NCBI GenBank assembly: GCA_033964015.1
Contig: CM066915.1
Span: 13,556,372-13,620,371 of the forward strand
Reading direction: 5' to 3'
Source: Scolanthus callimorphus
Taxonomy: Eukaryota; Cnidaria; Anthozoa; Actiniaria; Edwardsiidae
Length of the DNA: 64,000 bases
In this document: in pieces, positions 33,447 through 45,294 of the stretch
How the letters are laid out: every line of letters begins with the position of its first letter
Position numbering within the stretch: position 1 is the stretch's first letter
Notes under the pieces: model-generated
The model's database searches: none
What the model was told of the DNA's origin: nothing
The model's input: the letters and a program-made list of their open reading frames with translations, nothing else
Position numbers and translations under genes: made by a program

Positions 33447-33605
33447 GGACGTGTCATTATTTACCGGGGGGGAGGGCTCCCATTTTTCTCAAACAAGGCT
33501 AAAAAAAAAAGACCCTCGCCTTGAACACAACAAAAAAAAATGGGACCCTCCCCCAGTCGAAGGTAAAAAAAATTGGGACCCTCCCCATGTAATTTATATT
33601 TTCTG
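33447..33605 (+). repeat. Poly-G/A-tract unit repeat, copy
   Basis: GGGACGTGTCATTATTTACC, a G-run and then A-run/GACCCTC units match the repeats at 1975-2216 and 38590-38825. Not a gene despite open frames. Confidence 0.65.
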
Positions 33606-33699
33606 AAAAACCTGTCAGATAGACCCTTGTTCAAGTGATGCAACGTCTCTTTCATTCTTCTTAATAACAGAAATACGCTTTTCTACTTCTGTCAAAGCT

Positions 33700-34995
33700 A
33701 AGGAACCGCGGTCATTATTTAATGCCTCGAATATTTACGTGAGAGGCATTTGGGTAATACACGGTAGAAATGCAGTAATCCTCCCTCTATAAGTACAATG
33801 ATTAACGGGATCCCGCCTCTCCCGTCCCCTATTTGACCTACTACTGAATACACTTTACAAAAAAATGGGGTCGCTATTTCTTTCGTTGCGCGCGCGAAGC
33901 GCGCCGAAATTTGATAATCGCATTTCATCAAGCCTCAGAGAAAGGGAACATGTTTTGTGTACGGTATAGTAAACTAAGCCTGTCAGGAGTCCAGGAAGTA
34001 CGCTACCTCAACTATATAGGTTATGTATCAGTCAATTCCAGCGGTGACCATGCCCCCCCCCCGGGCTTTTGGTCATTTCTAAAAATAAAACTGAAAATTC
34101 CCCGCCCCCGGGCTAGCAAAAATGCAGAATACCCCACGGCGGGGAACACAAAAAGCGGAAAAAATGCCCCACCCCCGGGACGAGAAAAAGACGGAAACTC
34201 TGCGTGACAAAGCTTCACAACAAAAACTTCAACTCCATTTATACTGTCCGAGCATTTACAATTCGTTTTTAAATGTACTTTAGTTTTCTCGTCTTTGAAC
34301 GAGTTCTCATTTCACTGAAAGTGAGACAAATAAATAAAGAAGTGACATTCCTAGGCCATTCGCGGTTGTAGCCATTTAGCTACATCTCTCAATGCGAAAT
34401 TTACCTTTATTCTATTTGCAGAGCAACTATTTCGCAGTTACGTTACTTGACTTTTTGCGAAATTGGAACTCTGTTTATAGTGTCAATTCATTTTTATGTT
34501 TTTCCACTGAGACGAAATTGCGAAATCTGTTTCTTCTCTATAGAAGACATTAACTGTGAAATGTGCAAATGTGTCAGTCTCCAAACGCGGTGTATACGGA
34601 CCAAGCTCTGCATTATATTTATGTGGCGTTATTTTCTGTAACTGGGTTGTAGTTCGCAAAACCCGACGCGCTTGAGATGAGAAAACCAAAATTCCCCACC
34701 CCCCTCCCCCGGGGAAAAACAATTCCCGACCCGGGGCCAGCAAAATTTTCAAAATTCCCCACCCCAGGGAAGGCACTGGTGTGCAAATGCCCCACGGTGT
34801 CCGGGGGGGGGGGGATGGTCACCGCTGGAATTGACTGATACATTAGATGAAAGCTTCTGTTGATGGGCTCCTGAGCCAACAAGGTTATATTATTCATTAT
34901 CATTAAGTCATTATTCATGTGCGTGAAACGCGGCCCAAATGACGAATTTCTATGCTTGTAACGTCGAACTCACGCTTACCTATGGGGTCTTATTC
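33700..34995 (+). repeat. GC-hairpin repeat copy split by a MITE
   Basis: 33700-34025 and 34841-34995 align with 1250-1850: the same CCGCGGT(C/T)ATTATT start, GCGCGCGAAGCGCGC near 33888, GTTTTGTGTACGGTATA, and TTCTATGCTTGTAACGTCGA. The two halves are separated by the insertion at 34028-34838. Confidence 0.7.
34028..34838. mobile_element. 811-bp TA-flanked MITE with C/G tracts
   Basis: TCAGTCAATTCCAGCGGTGA and its complement are the ends, with TA at 34026-34027 and 34839-34840. C-run and G-run lie just inside, followed by units such as AAAATTCCCCACCCC on both sides. No transposase. Confidence 0.8.
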
Positions 34996-35228
34996 ATACT
35001 TATTACAAAGGCGGTTTTGGTATGCCCACAAGAACTCTGTCTTTGATCGGATAACTAATTAAAACCTCGTATCAAAGCGGATAAACATAATTAGGTTCCC
35101 TTTAAAGAGATCAATGATAGATGAAGGCTTATTCTAGCCTGCGTAAGCAGCCGCCACTTTACGCAGGCTAGGCTTATTCGGGTCATTATGAAAGATTGCG
35201 TTACGATAACGCCACAAAGAGTATTTTC

Positions 35229-35534
35229 CTATATCAATTGTTTACATATCTGACATATGATGTTGTTTTTCTGATTATCTGATTGCGTGAGTATTACGTC
35301 AATATAACATGAGGGACTATCCACTCCATAGGTGCGAAGGAGCTGTGAGACGTGTGCCCACAGTTGCTTAGCACCGGGGTAGAGCCAAAAGATGTGCTGG
35401 GTCGACTCAACAGCACCGCTCGCGCACGTGCGACAGAGCGGATCCACACCAACTCCCCACTTTGAGAGTTTTCTCGCCGTGGTAAGACCGGAGGAGATCC
35501 GCCATGTTGAAGCTACCCAAGAGTGGATTACCAA
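35229..35534 (-). pseudogene. LINE C-terminal zinc-binding (zf-RVT-like) remnant
   Basis: The minus frame carries DPLCRTCASGAVESTQHIFW then CPGAKQLWAHV-like residues, matching the CxxC...H...C pattern of the reverse-transcriptase zinc-binding domain at the end of many non-LTR elements. Only about 100 codons remain. It belongs to a different LINE family from that at 45-49 kb. Confidence 0.55.
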
Positions 35535-35759
35535 GAGTTTCCATATTTACTATGTACGCCCGAATCACAGTCAGAAAAGTGTCTATTTTTAGAACTAGGA
35601 TTCCCGCTAAAATTCGTCATCCACAGGGTTCCCACTTTCTCGCCACGCAAACAGTTGTGAGATCCAGCCTAAAATCAATTGCAGATCAATTGAAAAACCT
35701 TTAAAGTCGCAAAGATAAGGTAGGATATTCTCTATTTGTTGTGTATTTGGGTATACGAG

Positions 35760-36745
35760 CATTCGAACCTGAGCATTCGAATACTTTTCGCGCGCGAAAT
35801 TCAAATCTAAAAATAGACACTCAGGTAGATTAAGGCATGGGTCAATGCTTGATTTTGACCTAAAACTAAGGGGGGTGGTCATCTCCTTTTGAAATTGCAC
35901 AATCAAGGGAATAACTTGTTCATAAGATCGGTATGGATAAAATCACTTTTGTGACTGTGATGTGGACAAATACTGTACGAAAGATTCTAAGGGAAGTGGT
36001 CAAAACATCGTACTAGAAAGGGACCCGATGGGGTGGTGTATACCGCAGCCAACCTTCTTTTAGGAATGAAATAGCCATTTTTAACTGCGAATATCTCGTA
36101 AAATAATAAATGAATACAAAAGATTAGCCCAGCACCGTCTTCTTCATAGCGAGAGCAACGCATCCATGCAATAAAATCCAACACCCCTTACCACTTACTT
36201 GAGCATGGAGAAAATGGGCATTGAAAAAACGGGTGGGTAGGTACAGCCCGGGACCTACCACCTCCCGCGATAAAATCAGGTCCCGATCGAGTACAGATGT
36301 TTTGACCGCTTCCCTAACTCTGTTAATCCACTCTTGAGCTACCTTATTACTTACAGAATTACTATATCGCATTATTCCCGACCCTATTAGGTGAATTTTT
36401 TAGGATTTCGTGAACTGGTCACCGCGCATCCTTGGCGTCTACGTCACACTAGCCATACTCTGTGGGTGTTGAAATTTTCATGACTAATATTTTATTTTGT
36501 TTGAGAAAATTGTTTGAATGAATTCTTTACAGTTTCCTAGTCTTTGGATAAAATAAATGCGTCAAACTCTGTCGAATTAGATGTTGACTTCATGACGGTG
36601 TACACTATGTGTAGCGCCAAGAGTGGATCCAAGAGTTAGAATCTTTCACTACTGTATTTGCCCACATCACAGTCAGAAAAGTGTCTATTTTTAGATTTTA
36701 ATTTCGCGCGCGAAATTATTCGAATGCTTAGGTTCCACCAATCAG
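35760..36745. mobile_element. Inverted-repeat element with GCGCGCGAAATT arms
   Basis: TTTCGCGCGCGAAATTCAAA followed by TCTAAAAATAGACACT near 35790-35820 is inverted at about 36682-36720. TGACTGTGATGTGGACAAAT near 35953 pairs with its complement near 36652-36672. An additional TCACAGTCAGAAAAGTGTCT copy lies near 35566. The interior 35990-36630 has no supported gene. Confidence 0.5.
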
Positions 36746-36895
36746 AATGCAACTTGCTGTGACGTAAGCGTAGGTGTCAAAAAAGGAAAAAAGCTGAGGG
36801 GAAAAACAGAGTTCTCGTACAAACTCGCTCGCTACTGAGGCTACTTTTTCCTGCATTTTCTTTTACTTTTAATGTTTTCTTGTGTTTTTCAACTA

Positions 36896-37438
36896 CAGTC
36901 GAAGCTCTCTGTGCGACCGCTCTCGTAAGCGACCAGCCTCCCATAACGACCATTTTCCCGAAACCCCGTTTGAAATGTCACATAAACTCTGTTATTTCAA
37001 GCTCTCGTAAGCGACCGCCTTATCGATGCGACCAGCTCCGTTAGCGACCACAACTTCAAATAACCAACAGAGATTTTCTATTGTTTTTAAGCTCTCGGAA
37101 GCGACCACAGAACTTTTTGTCTTTAAAACGTCAGTCATCACCTCATAAATATCTTAACTGATACAAGCTGCACCGGTGAAATGCTATTTTCTATGTACAT
37201 ATTTGCGGTTATCTATTCTTAATTAAAGTCGGGAAATAAATCAAACTATTTTAAGCATTAGTATCACATGACATTTTCTAGATTTATTGTACTAAACTCT
37301 CTTAAGCGACCAACACCTATTGTTCAAGTAGGAAGCTGCTTGGTGGTCGCTTACGAGAGCCGTTCTCGTAAGCGACCAGCTCCGTTAACGACCGCAATTT
37401 TCAGTTCCCGAGGTGGTCGCTTACGAGAGCTTCGACTG
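36896..37438. mobile_element. 543-bp pogo/Tigger-like element
   Basis: CAGTCGAAGCTCTC on the left and GAGAGCTTCGACTG on the right, with TA on both sides (36894-36895 and 37439-37440). CTCTCGTAAGCGACC or its complement recurs about eight to ten times inside, near both ends. CAGT termini and TA targets fit pogo/Tigger of Tc1/mariner. No transposase frame. Confidence 0.75.
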
Positions 37439-37440
37439 TA

Positions 37441-38589
37441 CGCAAAAGTAGCCTCTGCACACAAATGTCATTTCTTTGTCGCGCATGTGTGAAAAAATGG
37501 CGTGAGCTTGGAGAAACTGGTCGATCAAGTTTGTGCGCGAGCAAGAAAATATCAATTTATCTGCTCTACAACTTACACAAACGCCACTTTTTGTGGCCTT
37601 TAATGGCTCGTTTACACAATTTAAAGGCTCTTAAACGCATCTCTGACACTCATTCTAAAGTTTATACCTTTGAGAATTCGCTGGAGATCGTTTTATTTTC
37701 TATAGAAATTTGAGCAAAATGTTGTGTGTTGGTCATTGACATTGAACAAGAAATCACCCGTGAAAGCGCGCGTGGTTCCCGAAGCAAAAACACTTACGCC
37801 ATTCTTGTAAAACCAGCCAAACCAGTCAAGTACGTCCACGATCTTGGACGAGGTTTGTGACATTTGTGTGCAGAGGCCACTTCAAGAATGTTGCCCCCCC
37901 CCCCCCCTGGCTACGCCCCTGGACAGCGAATATGTTTGCCAGATCTGGCAGCAAAAGAAAACGACAACAGAAAACTATAATACTGCAGAGTACAGAAAGA
38001 GATTGCTGTATGGATTTTGAGACCCTGGAAGCTACCAATTAAATCTTGATAAGCTAACACGGACAACAAGACTTGCAGCGTTTCCAGCTCGCGAAAAATT
38101 TGCTAAAACCACCTCTTAGTCTTATGCTGAGTGAACGACAGAAAAACAACATTAGTTTACTGACAGGGTTTTGCAGAAAGCTTTCAACTCTAACAGAGGA
38201 ATTCTTAAAGTGATTGCAACAGACAGGAAAGCTCACTTTGCCTGCAGCTGGATGAAATCATCGAAAATGTTCGTAGTGGGCAATCAACTCAAGAACGTGA
38301 GCTAAGTTATTTATAGTTTAGCGCCAGTTTTAGCGATTTCCTTGCAAGACATTGAAGTCTATCTTCGGCTCTACTCGTGTGAAATACTTGGACGAAGGAT
38401 ACTGAACATTTTCGAGGCAGCCTTTTCTTCAGTCAGTGGATATTAAACGAGGTAACTTAATTTAACTGCTGCCAACTCACAAATATACCTACAAACAGTA
38501 CAAAGTTTCTAAAAATGTGAAGCATCAGTCGAAGCATCATTGATAATAAAAACGAATTTGGAGAGTATTAGACATATTTTTATAAGGAA
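37441..38589. other. Unassigned stretch
   Basis: A half-MITE (C-run followed by CTGGCTACGCCCCTG) lies at 37894-37922. No exon or other repeat could be supported in the remainder. Confidence 0.35.
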
Positions 38590-38825
38590 GTAAGGGACGT
38601 GTCATTATTTAGCGGGGGGGGAGGGCTCCTATTTTTGTGGGGAGGGTCCTAATTTTTTCGCGTGCCTAAAGGGAGGGTCCAAATTTTTTTCACTCCTGTT
38701 TGGGGGAGGGTCATGATTTTTTTCAGCAACATTTGGACGATAAAGAGGGTAAAACAGATGCCGATAGCGGTTATTTCAGCAACTTCTCTATAAAAATTTC
38801 GGCGCGCTTCGCGCGCATAAAGAAG
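38590..38825 (+). repeat. Poly-G/A-tract unit repeat with GC hairpin, copy
   Basis: Inverted relative to 1979-2216 and nearly identical: GGGACGTGTCATTATTTAGC, G-run, three GGGAGGGTCC/A-run units, CAGCAACATTTGGACGAT, and GGCGCGCTTCGCGCGC. The open frame through it is a by-product. Confidence 0.75.
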
Positions 38826-38963
38826 GAAATGTATTATACTTTTTCTGTTACGAAAACACTACCCTCGCGCTATTTATACAACAACAATGTATCTTAACGA
38901 GGAAAAACAAAATTCTCCCAAAAATGCCCCGTAATGATAGACCTGGGCGCAGTCACTATATGT

Positions 38964-39065
38964 TAGAGTTAATTACCGAGATTCGAGGCAATAACCCCAA
39001 TACATCCCAAGGGCCGTAGGCCCGAGGGATGTATTGGGGTTATTGCCGAGAATCGAGGTAATTAA
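38964..39065. mobile_element. 100-bp palindrome with TTAATTACC ends
   Basis: GGCAATAACCCCAATACATC and its complement form a long stem around AAGGGCCGTAGGCCCGA. The ends are TTAATTACC / GGTAATTAA. Small MITE. Confidence 0.75.
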
Positions 39066-40271
39066 CGGACTTAGTTTACAGTTGACAAGGTTTTCAGAAA
39101 ACAGGGACAAATGAAATGCATTCTTCTCATTGAATTTAACAGTTTTGAAAAGGATTCAACTATGATTGACAAAGGTTTCCAAACACGAATTACGTCTTTT
39201 GTTTTCGTACAACAGCCAGTCCAATCAATCAAGCGGCCTTTTGTAAAAGCGCAACTCATTAAAGCGCTGTTATTTTGGTCGGTACGTAGCTGCGTAAAGC
39301 TCCTCTCTGGTTGGATAATACAACAATACCCTACCTCAACACAAAGAACGAGGATAATAGACTACAGACAAAAGAACTCCTTTGTAGAACGAAAATAATA
39401 GAGACAAAAGCAACTACGTCCTTACTGGTTATTTTCATTTGTACCACGCCCTGACAGCTTACAGCTTCTACAGCTCAATTTGCATAACGTTCTGTCTAGC
39501 AAAACGGATGGAACTGATTCAAGATGGAGAAACTGAAGGCAAGTTTCAGGTATTTTGCGCTCGTTGGTTGCTCTCTACGATTAGATATGCAATTAACTTG
39601 GGCATGATTTTATCTGTATTTTCAGGTTTAAGTCTTAAACACACTCTATGGGCAATGAGACCAAGCAAGTAGACTGGACAAACGCTTCTCAATATGGTTC
39701 AAGTGAAGGCGTTCTCGGAAATCGTGTTTTGTGGCGTTCAACGGGATTCGCATAAAGGATAATCAGAAGCAAATATTGGTTATAGACAGACAGTCAGCAT
39801 AGATGCATAAACTGAGATTATTGGATGTTTTTTTTCTCGGGGTAAGTGTATGGATTTGAATTCACTAGTTAAATGTTTGGGTTGATAATTGAATTAGTCA
39901 TTGTGAAAGGGGCAACTGTCATGGTCTATCATGGATTTGGTCTAACTTGGGGTCATTTTAAGTAGCTTAATGCAGTCAAACTCCCTACAAATCAACAAAA
40001 TAATGGTCTACGTTTTATACCTAACCTTTTCAGCTGCTAGATCAATACAAATTTGGAGTATTTTCGTGTATAATCGAGCGGATGGAATTGGATTGCTAAT
40101 TGTCATTTTTGATTTTCGAACAGGCTGAACAAGTTTCTTTTTCTTTTTAAGACTAATTTGAAACAGAATATAGGTTCGGAGTTGTTTCTGTAGAACACTT
40201 GTCTTATTTTAAAATATTTTGATGAAACAAACGTGACAGTGCCCCTTGAAGTCTTGGTAAAAATGGCTTAT
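39066..40271. other. Unassigned stretch
   Basis: Several short open frames, none with recognisable motifs or splice support. No repeats identified. Confidence 0.3.
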
Positions 40272-40550
40272 TGTGTGGTTCCAGAAATTATCCATACGGG
40301 AAGGATAATAGGAAAGGATATATTTTCCATACAAATACTGTATTTTTCTTCGGGAATTCCAGAGAGGTGGGGGTCACTTTTCAACACTCTTCCGGGGGGG
40401 GGGGATATTTTCTGGAACCACACATTATTGATTTACAGGTAAGTATATGGCTTATTATGGATTCATAGGTAAATAACTAGATATTTACCTATTAATCCAT
40501 AATGAGCCATATACTTACCTATTAATCCATAACGAGCAATATATTTACCT
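40272..40550. mobile_element. MITE with TGTGTGGTTCC ends, plus adjacent palindrome
   Basis: TGTGTGGTTCCAGAAATTAT near 40272 is mirrored by ATATTTTCTGGAACCACACA ending at 40424; a G-run lies inside the right end. A palindrome follows at 40436-40550 built from AGGTAAGTATATGGC and TTATTATGGATT with complements, one arm repeated. A half copy of the first element lies at about 30300-30371. Confidence 0.6.
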
Positions 40551-40699
40551 AGAAATTCAATTCAATTCTATTGATCAACCCCAACCTTTCCCTGGAGAAT
40601 TCAAATCCCTCCCCGACTTTTAGTTTGTTGAGAGCCATTATCCGAGTTAATTCCCTACGAATAACAATGGAAACCGCGTCAACTGTAAACTAATAATAT

Positions 40700-42007
40700 T
40701 TACTAGCTGATGCCCGTGAAAAATTCACGGAGTGTAAGGGGGAAATTTACTAAAAGTGTTCTCTGTTTAAAAAAAACCGGGGGAAAAAATCACAATGGCC
40801 ATATGGATGTGGGGAGGGGTTCATGATTTCCCCCTTCCATAAACTGCTGGATTTACATTACTAATAACCTCCCATCAGCATGAGTACCCCGTCCCACCAT
40901 GCCGAAATAAATGAAGTGAGCCCAAAAGGATTTTTTTTTTGCACTGGTCTCCCTGCTTGGTTTGACAATCACGCGTGTGTCAGTCTCTCAAATCGGTCAA
41001 AGAACCCGTGAAAATCGAAAGCTCAATTTGACTTCGGAATTGTTTGTATGTTTATCATATCTCAGCGAGGGGAGAGAAGAAACAGGTCAAGTAAAAATGG
41101 TCTAAGGAGTAAAAAAATTTTTTAGTTTATATTATTCATATTTTTTCGGCTTTATCCCTCGCTTAAAAAATTGCTTGAATTAATTAGAACTTAGCCCAAA
41201 GTGAATCTTTTCCAACAAAAACATGCCCACTGGAGGGATTTCCTGTTTCTCTTCGGGATTGTGTCCTTCGTTTTGCGATAGAGCCGTCAGGATTTATACT
41301 TAGAGAATATTATTCATGACTTTCACGGATTTTGTTTTGTAAATGTGTCATTTTGACTTAGCATGACTTAGCGCGTGCTCCGAGGGAAGCGATGTAGTGT
41401 GTACGTTTGTTGAAACTTGAATGAAAATTTTTCTCGGCTCAAATCTTTCAAGTTAGAATTATCCCTGCACATTCCTGTATGTAATCTGTAAGAGAACCAT
41501 TTAGGTTTGAATGTCAATGGTGCTTTCGGCTGCGCGAACCGAGTTCTTGTTTAGTTTCTGTGGGAGAATTCAACATGGCGGCGATGGCGGCTTTGTCCCT
41601 CGCTTAAGAAATCGCTTGAATTAGAACTTGACCCGAGGTGAATCTTTTCCAACAAAAACACGCTCATGGTCCAGATTTCCACCTTCCCTTCGGGTTTGCG
41701 AACTTCTTTTGGCGGCACAGCTTCAGGGCTAAGCGGAGCGAGTGTCGACACGATTTTCCTTACGGTATTAATATTTAGTCAAATCACACTAGTGGTCTAT
41801 TATCAATGCTGCATTCTGATTGGTTGAGCTACTAGTAGGCTATAAGTTATAGCCTACTAGTAGCGAAAAGTGTCGGATTTGAAAGCCAGAAAATGGCAAA
41901 TGACCAGAACAAAAACATTTTTTTGGCAATACAAATTGAACTACTAGTGTAATTTGACTAAAACAATTATTCCTCTCGCCCTCATGGCCTCTGAGTCAAT
42001 AGCTCAT

Positions 42008-42038
<31 letters not shown>

Positions 42039-44119
42039 GAGCCCATTTGGGCTCGAGGAATAATTGTTAAATAGACTAGCTGATGCCCGTGAAAAATTCA
42101 CGGAGTGTAAGGGGAAATTTATTTTACTTCAAAGTGTTCTCAAAGGTCAAAGAACCCGTGAAAATCGAAAGCGCAATTTGACTTCGGAATTGTTTGTATG
42201 TTTATCATATCTCAGTGAGGGGAGAGAAGAAAGAGGTCAAGTAAAAATGGTCTAAGACTAAGGACTAATAAGTTTTTTTAGTTTATATCTATACTATTAT
42301 AATCGGGTTGTCTGCGCAAACGTTTCTGATTGGCTAAATCATCTGCACTTCCGCTTGGCCCTGAAGCTGTGTCGCCAAACGAAGTTCACAAACCTGAAGA
42401 GAAAGTGGATATCTCCACAGTGGGCGTGTTTTGGTTGGAAAAGATTCACCCTTGGCTAAGTTCTAATTCAAGCGATTTCTTAAGCGAGGGACAAAGCTGC
42501 CATCCCGCCATTTTGAAATCTCCCACAGAAACTAAAAAAGAACTCAGTTCGCACAGCCGAAATCACCATAGTCATCTAAACCTAAATGGTTCTGTCACAG
42601 ATTACTTGCAGGAATGTGCAGGGATAATTATTATTCGAAAGCTTTAAGCTGAGAAAAATTTTCATTCAAGTTTGAACAAACGTACACCGCCGTACACCGC
42701 CTTGCTTTCTAGAAGCACGCTTAAGGCGAAATGCCACAAAGCCATGAATAATATTTTCTAAGTATAAATCCTGACGCTGTATCGCAAAACGAAGGACACA
42801 AACCAGAAGAGAAGGAGGAAATCTCTCCAGTGGGCGTGTTTTTGTTGTCACCTTTGGCTAAGTTCTAATTCAAGCGATTTTTTCAGCGAGGGACAAAGCC
42901 GCCATCGCGGCCAGCCATGTTGAAATCTCCCACATAAACTAAAAAGAAACACAGTTCCCTTAGCCGATAGCACCATAGACATTCAATCCTAAATGGTTCT
43001 ATTACAGATTACTTACATTTGTGTGTAGGGATAATTCTAATTCGAGAAAGATTTGAGCTGAGAAAAATTTCATTTAAGTTTGAAAACTTACACCTGGCAC
43101 TGCCTACAGAGCGCGCGCTAATGATATTCTCTAAATATTCCTATGATAAACTAAGAAATTTCTTAGAACAGTTTAACTTTACCTGTTTCTTCTCTCGTGC
43201 CTTACTGATAAGCATTATACAAACAATTCCGAAGTCAAATGTTTTTCTGTAATAGGCTGCGTTTTCAATTTTAGCGGGTTCTTAGACAGACTTGAGAACC
43301 GGACTGACTCACCAAGACACACACACGTGCGTCATTTTCTCCGCCAAAATCAGGGAGACCAGTGCAAAACAAACACACAAAAAGGGAGGTCATTAGTAAT
43401 GTAAATCAGCAGTTTATGGAAGGGGGACTTAGGTTGGGTCTTCTAGCGTCACGAAGTGACGGGCTGTTTTCTTGTTATTTATTATTTTTCGGTTTTATCC
43501 CTCGCTTAAAAAATAGATTGAATTAGAACTTAGCCCAAAGCGAATCTTTTCCATCAAAAACATGCCACTGGAGGGATTTCCTCCTTCTCTTCGGGATTGT
43601 GTCCTTCGTTTTGCGATAGAGCCGTCAGGATTTATACTTAGAGAGAATATTATTCATGACTTTCGGCGGACTGTTTTGTAAATGTGTCATTTAGACTTAG
43701 CATGACTTAGCGCGTGCTCGGAGGGAAGCAAGGTAGTGTGTACGTTTGTTGAAACTTGAATGAAAATTTTTCTCAGCTCAAATCTTTCAAGTTAGAATTA
43801 TCCCTGCACATTCCTGTATGTAATCTGTAAGAGAACCATTTAGGTTTCAACGTCTTTGGTGCTTTCGGCTGCGCGAACCGAGTTCTTTTTTAGTTTCTGT
43901 GGGAGATTTTCAACATGGCGGCGATGGCGGCTTTGTCCCTCGCTTAAGAAATCGCTTGAATTAGAACTTAGCCCGAGGTGAACCTTTTCCAACAAAAACA
44001 CGCCCATGGTCCAGATTTCCACCTTCCCTTCGGGTTTGCGAACTTCTTTTGGCGGCACAGCTTCAGGGCTGAGCGGAGCGAGTGTCGACACGATTTTCCT
44101 TTACGGTATTAATATATAG
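40700..44119 (-). mobile_element. Cluster of Helitron-like non-autonomous copies
   Basis: On the minus strand, CCGTGAATTTTTCACGG hairpins followed by GCATCAGCTAG and T lie at about 40704-40735 and 42074-42105. This is the arrangement of a Helitron 3' end (hairpin, about 10 bases, CTAG). Candidate 5' ends beginning TCTATA...TTAATACCG lie near 44119 (minus) and 42291 (plus, TCTATACTATTATAATCGGG). Shared blocks recur in both orientations, for example GATTTATACTTAGAGAATAT at 41293 and 43629, and TCCACCTTCCCTTCGGGTTT at 41679 and 44018. No Rep/helicase was seen. Confidence 0.5.
41777..42070. mobile_element. Two small adjoining TIR elements
   Basis: AGTCAAATCACACTAGT and ACTAGTGTAATTTGACT bound 41777-41958. 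Next to it, AACAATTATTCCTC and GAGGAATAATTGTT bound a palindrome at 41961-42070 related to 23393-23503. Confidence 0.65.
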
Positions 44120-44177
44120 ATTGACCTTATATCCAATAACTAGATAGATACATCGGTTAATCATACATGTTATTAAT

Positions 44178-45287
44178 CCCGGTCTAGTCAATCGTTAAAA
44201 ATCGATACCGATTTACCAATCGATAAATCATTACCAATCGTTATTGTCTTATTGATTTTTATCGGTTGGTTTTCAAAATCGTTAAAAATCGATCGCACTT
44301 TAAGAAAAGTTATCGATTTTTATCGATTTATTACGATTCAACATACAGTGGAACTAAACCCCGATTTTACGATATGCCGGCTCGGGGGCAGGAAAACTCA
44401 TCCGAGCCTTCAGCACACCATTCATCATGCCTTCAGCGGACTGATTTCTCGTCACAGTTGGGACTGCTAGCAGGAGAGTGCCAATTTACCCTGGAAAAAA
44501 TTGCAACATGGGAGTTTTATACAGCAAATTCTCAGGATTACGAAAGTCTTCTACAAATAAGTTGCAGTTATTATTACAATATAGTTGATGTTCGCGGGCG
44601 TAAATACGTTTTGGGCCCGACTCAGGCTCATTTTAGCCCGAGGGCAGTGAGCGATTACTATTATTATAACTTTGGAGAGCATTGAGTACAAAAATGAAAA
44701 TTTATGGCGACCATCATAACGCCGATTGACTCGCGCGGGCGGCTCTAATATATTAGAGCCGAGCCTGCCAAAATGTTCATTAGAGCCCAGATAATACGCC
44801 ACAATGCTCGCCAGAGTTATGATAATGTGAATTACCTTTAATGATAGTTTGTGTGGATGAATGACAAAATGTTGGCCTGCTCAACTACGTTGATTTTGAA
44901 CACTGTGCGGACTGTCCTCATTTGCTCAATCATAATTTTCCATTAATCAGTTATGGTTTGTTGTTATTTGAAGTCATAATAAAGTCGTGATCTCAACGTT
45001 TTAGCATGTTTTAGTCCTGCTTTCGTTTCAATGCACAATCTCTGTTATTAACTCTTCAAGAGTGGGCAGAATGTTCTCTCTTCTGCCTTTTACTCTTCCC
45101 AATTGATAAAATAACGTTTTTCTTAGTTTCCTTTAGAAATCGATAAATCCGGAAAAATCGATATTAACGATTTCCGCACACTTATTTTGGCTACCGATTT
45201 TTAACGATTTCACGGAACAATCGATAAAAATCGGTGACTTTTATCGATTTTTATCGGTATCGATTTCTAACGATTGACTAGACCGGG
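44178..45287. mobile_element. 1.1-kb TIR element with 7-bp target duplication
   Basis: CCCGGTCTAGTCAATCGTTA and its complement are the ends of TIRs of about 35 bp with one mismatch. TATTAAT lies at 44171-44177 and 45288-45294. ATCGATTTTTATCG-type motifs are repeated inside both ends. The interior contains TTTTACGATATGCC, also found at 6299. No transposase frame; superfamily undetermined. Confidence 0.8.
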
Positions 45288-45294
45288 TATTAAT

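Noticed and set aside
35590..35906. Open frames around 35.6-35.9 kb as genes
   Set aside because: They overlap inverted-repeat element sequence and show no motif or splice support.
38700..38897. Small conserved protein ending in Ala-Arg-Phe-Ala-Arg
   Set aside because: It is translation of the GCGCGC hairpin repeat, present in several non-coding copies in both orientations.
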